NCBI GenBank assembly: GCA_004352715.1
Contig: SCFE01000080.1
Coordinates: forward strand, 1-41,033
Reading direction: 5' to 3'
Source of the DNA: Hofstenia miamia
Taxonomy: Eukaryota; Xenacoelomorpha; Acoela
DNA: 41,033 nucleotides
How positions within the stretch are numbered: the stretch's first letter is position 1; each line of letters opens with the position of its first letter. The notes under the pieces are model-generated. The model saw only the letters and a list, made by a program, of their open reading frames with translations, did no database searches and was not told where the DNA came from. The position numbers and the translations under genes are program-made. This document shows, piece by piece, positions 1-8,315 of this stretch.

Positions 1-181
1 CTGCGCATGTAACCGTTTGTGCTTTGCTGACTGTAAGTACTGCGTAACTGAACTGCGGTGGTCTTCAGACGCATTAACACCACATTTTTTACAAAAAAGA
101 ACCGTCTGTAGTAAAACCATCAGGAAATTCTGCAACATATCCCCGCAACGTTGTAGACTTCTTTGCCTTATGTTTTGGCAT
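1..181 (-). pseudogene. N-terminal BED/C2H2-type zinc finger of a hAT-family transposase or CGBP1-like gene (5' end only, frameshifted)
   Basis: The minus strand from an ATG at 181 reads a basic start (MPKHKAKKS) followed by a short linker. After a one-base slip at a T/A homopolymer near 88-98 it continues as a zinc finger of form CKKCGV...QYLQSAKHKRL. This C-x2-C ... H-x4/5-H pattern with a conserved SAKHK ending is typical of hAT transposase BED fingers and of the domesticated CGGBP1 family. The finger would bind DNA, for example terminal repeats. Only the first 60 or so codons lie in the window and the gene runs off the left edge. The slip makes this copy a probable pseudogene, although a homopolymer sequencing error is possible. 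The family call is from pattern recognition. Confidence 0.55.
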
Positions 182-826
182 AAAACTACAGTAAAATAAA
201 AGAATCAAAATTCAAAAAGTCAGAAAACTACATACGAATCAACAAGATTAACTTAAAAATGTGCTGGCAATCTATTTTGCGGTTTACTACATACCTATCT
301 TTGCGCTTTTAATTCAACAAGTTACAATCATGAACAATAACTTATTGTTGTCACTGAGTTACAAACAAATGCATGTACGCCTAAATAATATTTATCTGGA
401 CGCGAGGGAGCTTGTGGTTAAATTTAATTGGCGGGTGAGATAAAGCCATTAATTGCATTGATTTGTTTCATCGTGAACTGCAAACACTGCTCTACTCCAT
501 GACAAATGCCTTTGATTTCACATGGAAATATGGATAAACTATGCATAAACAAAGGGTACTGTATGCACAAAAAAATTAAATTATCTTTTTATGCATTTTT
601 ATACATTTATAGGTGAAATATGCATTTTTATGCATTTATAGATGAATTATGCATTTATATGCACTTATAACTTTTGACAGGTAGCTCCCCTGGTAGCTCC
701 CCTGGTGATAAAAAAAACGGTTTTTGTAGGTTTCAGAACCAGAGAAACTCCACAAAAAAATATGCATTTATATGCATGTCCGGTCTTTGATTATTATTAT
801 TGAAATCTGATTATATTAAAACCGAT
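182..826. repeat. Non-coding, with an ATGCATTT-rich minisatellite (about 575-672)
   Basis: No coding region is visible. Between about 575 and 672 the motif TATGCATTTTTATGCATTTA recurs in slightly varied form, and a further piece lies near 763-778. A 14-bp unit (GGTAGCTCCCCT) is doubled near 680-708. These look like subterminal repeats of a DNA transposon or a simple minisatellite, and no function can be assigned. Confidence 0.4.
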
Positions 827-1363
827 CGATGAGTGCCTCAAGGCACTGTACTAGGGCCAATTATATTTGCAATATATGTAAATGACATAATTAAACATGT
901 AAAACATAGTTAAGTATATCAATTTGCTAATGATACTTGCCTAATAAATACAGATACAAAAAATTTACAAAGTGATATTGAAAATCTTTCTAGGTATTTC
1001 TCATCCAATCAATTAAAAATTAATATTGAAAAAACGCAATTCATTATATTTTCCCCAAATTCTGTAAAAGAAATAACAAACAAGATCGAATTAATTGTTA
1101 ACAGTGCTCCAATAAAACAATCTGATCATGTTACATATTTAGGTGTTGACATTGACAAAGATTTAAAATTTGATAACTTTCTCCTAAAAAAGTTACAAAA
1201 AATGGCTTCTGGCGTTAGATACTTATACCACCTCAGAAATTTTGGACCAGATTATCAATTTCAATTATTACATGGCTTTTGTTTATCGCAATTACATTAT
1301 TGTTCATTTTTATTTATAAATTTTAATTCAAAAAAGCCGCTATTTATTATCAAAAACTTTTAA
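827..1363 (+). pseudogene. Decayed non-LTR retrotransposon reverse transcriptase, C-terminal half
   Basis: From about 833 the plus strand reads VPQGTVLGPIIF, the RT motif before the catalytic box, then a stop. FANDT follows in place of the usual YADDT, then a long continuous stretch with NQLKINIEKTQF and VTYLGVDIDKDLKF, which correspond to the later RT palm and thumb motifs of CR1/jockey-type LINEs. The first catalytic Asp of YADD is replaced by Asn and there is an in-frame TAA near 909, so it is inactive. The reading frame ends at a TAA near 1363, just before the sequence gap. It differs clearly in sequence from the LINE at 37252-40368, so it belongs to a separate family. Confidence 0.75.
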
Positions 1364-1386
1364 TTGGGCATTAAAAACATTAAATT

Positions 1387-2214
1387 NNNNNNNNNNNNNN
1401 NNNNNNNNNNNNNNNNNNNNNNNNNNNNNNNNNNNNNNNNNNNNNNNNNNNNNNNNNNNNNNNNNNNNNNNNNNNNNNNNNNNNNNNNNNNNNNNNNNNN
1501 NNNNNNNNNNNNNNNNNNNNNNNNNNNNNNNNNNNNNNNNNNNNNNNNNNNNNNNNNNNNNNNNNNNNNNNNNNNNNNNNNNNNNNNNNNNNNNNNNNNN
1601 NNNNNNNNNNNNNNNNNNNNNNNNNNNNNNNNNNNNNNNNNNNNNNNNNNNNNNNNNNNNNNNNNNNNNNNNNNNNNNNNNNNNNNNNNNNNNNNNNNNN
1701 NNNNNNNNNNNNNNNNNNNNNNNNNNNNNNNNNNNNNNNNNNNNNNNNNNNNNNNNNNNNNNNNNNNNNNNNNNNNNNNNNNNNNNNNNNNNNNNNNNNN
1801 NNNNNNNNNNNNNNNNNNNNNNNNNNNNNNNNNNNNNNNNNNNNNNNNNNNNNNNNNNNNNNNNNNNNNNNNNNNNNNNNNNNNNNNNNNNNNNNNNNNN
1901 NNNNNNNNNNNNNNNNNNNNNNNNNNNNNNNNNNNNNNNNNNNNNNNNNNNNNNNNNNNNNNNNNNNNNNNNNNNNNNNNNNNNNNNNNNNNNNNNNNNN
2001 NNNNNNNNNNNNNNNNNNNNNNNNNNNNNNNNNNNNNNNNNNNNNNNNNNNNNNNNNNNNNNNNNNNNNNNNNNNNNNNNNNNNNNNNNNNNNNNNNNNN
2101 NNNNNNNNNNNNNNNNNNNNNNNNNNNNNNNNNNNNNNNNNNNNNNNNNNNNNNNNNNNNNNNNNNNNNNNNNNNNNNNNNNNNNNNNNNNNNNNNNNNN
2201 NNNNNNNNNNNNNN
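1387..2214. other. Assembly gap (828 N)
   Basis: Run of N. It is followed immediately by a TTA microsatellite (2215-2239), which may be why the assembly failed here. Confidence 0.98.
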
Positions 2215-2239
2215 TTATTATTATTATTATTATTATTAT
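2215..2239 (+). repeat. (TTA)n microsatellite
   Basis: About eight uninterrupted TTA units abut the gap edge. The true array length is unknown because it runs into N. Confidence 0.9.
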
Positions 2240-2445
2240 AAAGGTAAGCCAAGTAGATCTGTTAGATTCTATCATTTGATTCTGACCGTTATCAATAATT
2301 TATCACTAAGAAGTACCAGGGGCATACTCAGAATTCTCCCTGTCATGAACAAGTCGCAATGAACACGTTACACGTTGAATTTGTTGAACCAAAATTCAAC
2401 CAAATTAAATTAGTATTCAGCAACAGCTACAAAAAGAAAATATAT

Positions 2446-3607
2446 ATGTATATCAGAGTTGGAATTGGGCTGGGCCGGGCCTGATTTTCGATATAGCAAT
2501 TTGGGCCGGACCGGGCTTGGGCATAAAGCTTTAATTGGTATTTGAAGTACAGGAAAAAATCGACTTAAAAACTTAAACTTTACAAATTACAAAAGCATTC
2601 TCTTTAAGTTTAATCAGCATTTTTGACTGGTGTAATACTTCTAACAGCTTAGATTTTGTCTGCTACAAACAAAGAGCGTTTCTGAAAAGTCCCTCTTACT
2701 TAGTGCTGATGTAAGTTGATGTAATTTGTAAAAGATATTTACTTCAAAAAACATGATTATTATTATAATGTCTCGAAATACCAATATTTTTTCATCTTCT
2801 GGTATTCACCTGAGTATGGTTAGTACCTATTGCAAGCATACTTTTAAAGGTAAATAGGTACAAACATATTACCTATATTTACTACCTCTTATTTTAAGGG
2901 ATACATTACTTGGATATGCAGGAAGGGATTATTTTCCTTCAAAAATTACATAAATTGATCTAGTAAAGAAGATTATGTAACAACATTTTAAATGAAATTC
3001 GTGTAAAAATTTGCAAATTTTTTTTAGTGAAACTCCAGTTGTTTACGTGTCATTTGGAACAGCATTAAACTCCTAACATAATATTTGCAAGCACGGAGCC
3101 CCAGGACCAAGCCTACTTTTATTAAAAAGCAAATTTTTAGTTGAATGTTAATAACAAAGAATTATTCAGAAATGCATTCTTTATTGATAAAGGTTTTTTA
3201 CAATAGTTTTTGCAAAAAATCAATGGTGATATTAAATTCAGAATAATTCAATGGCTCTATAAGATTAATTATTGTTAATAATACTATTAGAAACTCATTG
3301 TTGTAGTTGGGTTTTACACTAGTACAATGTTGTAAAACAACAGAAACGTTTAAGGTTTTTGAAAAACAACAGAAACGTTTAAGGTTTTTGAAGAACGTGT
3401 AAAAATACACATACACTAGAGATTAGTGCGGTGCGGTAATACCGCAGAATATCAGTAGCATAAAAGAAAAATAATTTGGGCCATGCCTGCATTGGGTCAA
3501 ATAATTGGTATTTTGAATTGGGCCAGGCTGGGCTTGGGCCTAAGTTGCATTGGGTTAGACCGAGCTTGGGCCTAAAAAATCGCCCCAATTCCAACTCTGA
3601 TGTATAT
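2446..3607. mobile_element. Complete non-autonomous hAT-type element with 8-bp target site duplication
   Basis: The element spans 2454-3599 (1146 bp). Its ends are inverted copies of CAGAGTTGGAATTGGG (left 2454-2469, right ending at 3599). Both sides carry the same 8-bp direct duplication ATGTATAT (2446-2453 and 3600-3607). An 8-bp duplication and CAG-type termini are the diagnostic signature of the hAT superfamily. Subterminal regions are rich in GGGCY motifs (for example GGGCCGGGC and GGGCTTGGGC) at both ends, as often seen for transposase binding arrays. No transposase is encoded, and the interior is AT-rich with no recognisable coding region. A 27-bp direct repeat (AAACAACAGAAACG type) is present near 3335-3390. 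Confidence 0.88.
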
Positions 3608-3760
3608 ACACATATATCGGGTGCAGGGTGCTCTGTCTAAAATCCGCCATTTATTTGTGGCGCTCTGTCTATTTTTTCATTTATATGGGGCGTTCTGTCC
3701 CAAGAGAGCGCTCTGTCTATATACAAACATTTATATTGATGCTCTCTCTTTTTTCCCAAT
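3608..3760. repeat. Short tandem array of a CTCTGTCTA-containing unit
   Basis: Five instances of a core GCGCTCTGTCTA (variants TGCTCTGTCTA, GCGTTCTGTCCC, TGCTCTCTCT) occur at roughly 25-40 bp spacing directly after the hAT element. The same core recurs as an inverted pair at 6350-6374. The purpose is unknown. They may be subterminal repeats of a larger, decayed transposon spanning 3.6-6.4 kb. Confidence 0.5.
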
Positions 3761-4018
3761 TTCCATGTGAAAAAATCTTTTGTATTATAAAAGTCTAATA
3801 TAATTTTATCAAATATAGAACAATTTATATCAAATGATTGGTGTTTTCGCGTTTTTTATAAAAGGCCTGACATGATCCTGAACAGGCCAGTAGCAAGCCT
3901 AAAAATTTATGGTAGTCAAACAAAGCAATACAAAATCATTTGTTTGAAATGATTACAATTTTTTTGTCTTTGTAGTTTGCATTGATATTAATGACATTAA
4001 TATAAAATTTCCTAAAAA

Positions 4019-4040
4019 TAATATATATATATATATATAT
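4019..4040. repeat. (AT)n microsatellite
   Basis: About ten uninterrupted AT units. No coding region is visible from 3761 to 4072. Confidence 0.85.
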
Positions 4041-4072
4041 AAGAATATTCAATGCAACTACATAGTACATAG

Positions 4073-4810
4073 CAAAGTTGTAACAGGGCCATGATTTCAG
4101 ACCCGGGCACTGCCCAGACCCTCTAACCCAAAAACCAAGCCCAGCCAGGCCCGTTTCAATTGGTTATATTCAGGCCCAGCCCGGCCCGGGAGCGTCATAT
4201 GCAAAACCATTATAAGATTTTTGTAAATATAAAAATTAAACATAATTGAAAATACTAAAATGAAAACATGTTTGCATTACTACACTTTTTAACTATAAAA
4301 TTAACTTGTGATAGCATCAAAAGTGATCGGCTTCAAATAAGGATGTACCACTGCTGGAAAGACTTTTTAATGGGAATTTTTAAATGGTTAATAGTTTTAT
4401 TAATAAAAAATATATGTATATGGAACATCATATAAAAATACTACAAACTTATGCAGCATCCCCTTTCAAACATGCAATTAAAATCCAGTGTATAGTCTAA
4501 GTAATTTAAAGTTTATGATAGGAAAACTAAAGTATAAATGAAATTAATTGACGCTTGCCATTACTAAGACAATTTTTGAATTAATTGTAACTATTGTCGC
4601 CGTGGATTTACTTTGTATGTATAATTATTAATTAGTCAATTGAATATAATAGTTGATATAATATTTTAATGTAAGAGAATGCATATTTATTATTAAAATT
4701 TTAAATAATTCTATACACGTTGTGCAGAAATTTCAGATTCCGGGCCCGCTTTATGTTAAATGTTATGGCCAAGCCCGGCAGTTTCGAAGTCTAACCCAGT
4801 TACAACTCTG
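4073..4810. mobile_element. Second hAT-like non-autonomous element (diverged)
   Basis: The ends are imperfect inverted repeats: CAAAGTTGTAACAGGG at the left and the complement of CAGAGTTGTAACTGGG at the right. Both are followed inward by GGGCC/CCCGG-rich subterminal sequence resembling that of the element at 2454-3599. The flanking 8-mers do not match well (GTACATAG and GTCTTGTA), so a target duplication cannot be shown. The interior is AT-rich and non-coding. It probably derives from the same or a related hAT lineage and is older. Confidence 0.5.
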
Positions 4811-6900
4811 GTCTTGTATTGACTTTAAAACTCTAAGTTATTATCTGAAACAGGCTATTAGTTTAAATTTTCAGCCTCCGCTTTTTTATACTGGTTCTAC
4901 AATGTTATTTTCGCGTTACGATATTTAACAATGTATCAAATAGCGATGTCGTATTAAATCAATATATCTGATGGTACTTATTTCTAAATCTTACTACTAT
5001 TAATGCAGAGTTTTGCCACATGTGGCGTAATTCAATAGCTATTTGCACATTATCCACCAATTAGAAATGTGCTGAGAATGCTTTGCTATTCAATAAATAT
5101 TCGGGTAGTAGTCAGTTTAAAATCTGACTTCCTCAATATTCACAATTACACAAGTGGCGTTGTGCATTTACAGTATTCTCCACCAAACGGATATGTTTAG
5201 AAGCAACAAGTGTGGAGAAAGAGCTTGTGCAATAAATATATATGGGGGTAGTAGGCATTTTAAATTCTGACTACATCTGAATTCACAATTTTGACGCGTG
5301 TGGCTTGCAAATGGTGATTGGAAATTAGAAGTTCACATTCTTGCCTGTAAATTAAACACTCTGTGCTCTTAATTTTCACTATAAATTATAATTTTACGTA
5401 CATCAATAGAATAATAAATTATAATCTGAGGAAATAAAAATGGAAATTGTATCATTGTTTATTAATATTTATGGTAGTCACTGACTACCTGACTACCATG
5501 CATGCTACCGGCCTGATCCTGAATGTCCTTTTCTTTCGGAATTTTCGAGGCACATTTGGCCTGTTAAGGTCTACTATAAAATTTTTTTTATGTTACATCT
5601 TTTCTAAGTAATGTGCGTAATCGCATCTTCAACTTTGGATGGGCCCGTTTCAAAAAAAAATTCAAAAATTTGAATTTTCTTGCCAAGTAGTCAGTGTTTA
5701 GAAAGCCATAGCTCCATTAATTTTGATTCGATTTCTAAAATTTTTACACGATTCGATGCGTAATCGATAGAATAATGTGAATCAATTCCTGTTTTTTGCA
5801 CTTTTATAAAAATTTGGAGTTCCGTAATTGAAAAATACATTTTGCGAAATTTGGATAAAATAGTGGTCGAAAGCGCAAGAACTACATTATGTAAATATCC
5901 TGAAGTTGTTTTATTCGATTCTAAGTCAAATATTGATTAAGAGGCCTGCTAAAAGCTAAGCGCTATAGTAAGCAGTTCCTGCTATATGTGCGTAAATGTC
6001 TACCTCATTTAGAAGTTTTATTGTAAATCTCCTGGCGATCATATAGTAGGCCCTGGTTTGAAAAGTATTCTTTTTTACAAATTGTTATCAGAGATATTCT
6101 AGAACGACCAATAATCCCTCAAAGAAATATCGAAATTTAACCTAAAAACACAAAAAATGATAAAAAGACACAGCGCCTGAAATAAATGGTTTTTGCTATT
6201 TTTTAAGAAATTATTACTAATGCATTAAAAAAATTAAGTAACTAAAATTAGCATGCACATTTCAATAAAATATTCACACTAAGCATATGCAAGAAAAAAT
6301 GGATTAAGTTTACCATGCATCAAATTCGGGCACTGTGACTCCTTAGAAAGGGCGTTCTGTCGGACAGAGCGTCCTTCAATAAGGGCGTATAAAATGTATG
6401 TTTGGCGCTTAGTGCATGAAAACTAAGAATTAAACTTTACCACATCAGTTTTGAAATTTTTTACCCAAAATTTCTAATTCAATCAATAAATAATTTTTGA
6501 AAATCTGACGGGAAAAATTCCGCCATGCCCTACGACCCGCTTGCGTACACCACTGGAAACATACAAACATACACTTACCAGTTGTCGCTGCGAAGTAAAA
6601 TTCTCTACGCAGATGTATTACTCATTTGGTTGTATTCCCCAAGACCCAGACAACATTACAGACAAGCGATACGAATCGCTATCATTTTTGTCCAGTGATG
6701 TATTCGTAGATTTACTGCAGTATACGCTAATATCCAATTCCCAATCAGCGTATAAAGGGTCATTCCACGAGAATGTCAACCACCAACCCAAAAATTGAAA
6801 TTCGTCTATATGGATTGTATCCTATATCATTCGAAAGAGGAGATTCAGCTTGTTCAAAATTGATTTAAATGATATATTAGAAAAGTTAAAGATAAAGAAA
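4811..6900. repeat. Non-coding transposon-derived sequence with a diverged tandem repeat (about 5010-5310)
   Basis: No supportable gene is seen. Two copies of a unit of about 145 bp are recognisable at 5010-5155 and 5155-5310. Each contains a CACATGTGGCGT-like start, a CAATAAATAT block, GGGTAGTAG, then a TTTAAAATCTGAC block and ATTCACAATT. A partly palindromic CTCTGTC pair lies at 6350-6374. The 85-codon open frame at 6541-6798 resembles nothing I know and is not called. Confidence 0.45.
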
Positions 6901-7240
6901 GGACAAAAAAATATTGCAAAAAACATTTATTTCATAAGTCTTAAAACATAAGAAAATTATCACAGAAAAGATCCTCCAGTGAATCCATTCATATGATTTA
7001 TTATCAGTCGCTGATAAGAGAAAATCATCTGTTGGTATAAATTTTCTTATTCTAGAACTCAGGTTAAAAAACTTAGTCATCTGTTACCGTCACGACCATC
7101 ACGATTTTTTGTAAAAGTTTTTTCCTGAAGAGAAAATTTTAGATAATAAAACTATTTTATGAATACAATGCTAACTTTGTTAATAGAATATTATGAATAT
7201 AAAATTGAAAATTAAAATCTATTCTTTAATATAGAACTAT

Positions 7241-7284
7241 GCGTGACGGTCGTGATTATCCGTGAAAAATCACGACCGTCACGC
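7241..7284. repeat. Perfect 16-bp inverted repeat with 12-bp loop
   Basis: The arms GCGTGACGGTCGTGAT (7241-7256) and its exact complement (7269-7284) enclose a 12-base loop. A related direct unit (CCGTCACGACCATCACGA) occurs at 7087-7105. The GTCACGACC core is GC-rich against very AT-rich surroundings, so it is unlikely to be chance. It could form a cruciform or be a binding site of a mobile element. It lies about 250 bp upstream of the ORF at 7535. Confidence 0.7.
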
Positions 7285-7534
7285 CTTAAAATCGATGTTT
7301 GAAACCTGAAAACAAAGAGAAAAGAAAGATAAATTAACTAATACTTGTCTCTGGCTAAGTAGAATCAATGCTACTTAAAATAGCGACATGGGAAAAGAGC
7401 ACATGATGGAATAGGTGCCGTTTTGAAATAAAATGTCTGGAAGAAAATTTTGAGTCATCAATCTGTGGTGAAAATAGTGAAAGACTTTTATTACACCGCC
7501 CAATCATTCACTACAGAGAAGACAGAATTGATTT

Positions 7535-8158
7535 ATGTTTCTTATGAAGAAATTGATTCGACAAAATCGACATACAAAACAATCTGGGAAAACTAAGGCG
7601 GCCAAACAAATTCAGACATGTCATCATGTGAAAGGTCTATCCCATTACAAGATTGCGCTGTATCACAACTCGCACAGTGAAACCCCTTTTGCCATATCAA
7701 ACTTATATCCTGCCGATGAAGATTCTGACAATCAAGAATCAGTCACAGAAACTAAATGTCATGAGACTGATGACCAATCTGTGAGTATGCCGAGTGATGT
7801 TGAGACAACATCAGAGGCTTTTGAAAAAACGGTCAGAGCTCAGCCAAGGGCTGAGGAGTATATTCTCATCAAATATGACATCAAGCAGCACAAACGCCAT
7901 TGTTTCGCTGTTGTGACAGGCATCACCGAAGAAAGTATGGAAGAGGCACTGATCAATGTAAGTGCCCTAAGAAGATGCAGTGATTCTACCAGCAAACACA
8001 CACGATTTAAATTCCCAAACATCCCCGACACAGACGCTGGGATTTCAAGTTGCATCATTCAGTGCCTTCCCACGCCGCCTTTCGCCAGAAACACCCATTC
8101 TTGGCCCAATATTGTTCAATTTCCAAAAAACAATCATGTGAATTCTTGTAATCAGTGA
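7535..8158 (+). CDS. Unassigned 207-aa protein, probably the C-terminal part of a mobile-element-associated protein
   Basis: This open frame starts at an ATG and ends at TGA, with no membrane segment. Residues about 1-40 are basic (MKKLIRQNRHTKQSGKTKAA). An acidic linker follows (DEDSDNQES), and then a C-terminal half containing EEYILIKYDIKQHKRHCFA and TRFKFPNIPDTD. From memory, the last part resembles a domain (pattern D-F-V-L-V-K-F ... F-x-F-P-x-V-x-D) common in repetitive uncharacterised proteins of arthropods and cnidarians. I cannot name the family. Another frame upstream (about 7460-7575) is also open and protein-like, so a frameshift may have cut off the N-terminus. It could be a pseudogene. 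The piggyBac element inserted about 150 bp downstream. Confidence 0.4.
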   Translation: MFLMKKLIRQNRHTKQSGKTKAAKQIQTCHHVKGLSHYKIALYHNSHSETPFAISNLYPADEDSDNQESVTETKCHETDDQSVSMPSDVETTSEAFEKTVRAQPRAEEYILIKYDIKQHKRHCFAVVTGITEESMEEALINVSALRRCSDSTSKHTRFKFPNIPDTDAGISSCIIQCLPTPPFARNTHSWPNIVQFPKNNHVNSCNQ

Positions 8159-8315
8159 ATCTGCGCGAGCTCGGTTGCTTGCTTTATACACTTTAGCCAA
8201 TCAAGTATCCTTTGGTAAATTTGTGTATTTGCTCATATCTAATTTGACATTTAATCTCAGTTTTGCGAAATTTATCATATCCATTTTGCATTAGATTTTA
8301 TCCACGGTCTTTTAA

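Noticed and set aside
1340-2362. Long open frames made almost entirely of unknown residues across the gap (also at 14233-15517, 19335-20165, 31883-33099)
   Set aside because: They are open only because N runs cannot contain stops. The few real residues at the edges belong to other features.
6541-6798. 85-codon plus-strand frame as a gene
   Set aside because: No recognisable domain, no splice or promoter support, and it lies in transposon debris. Left as uncalled.
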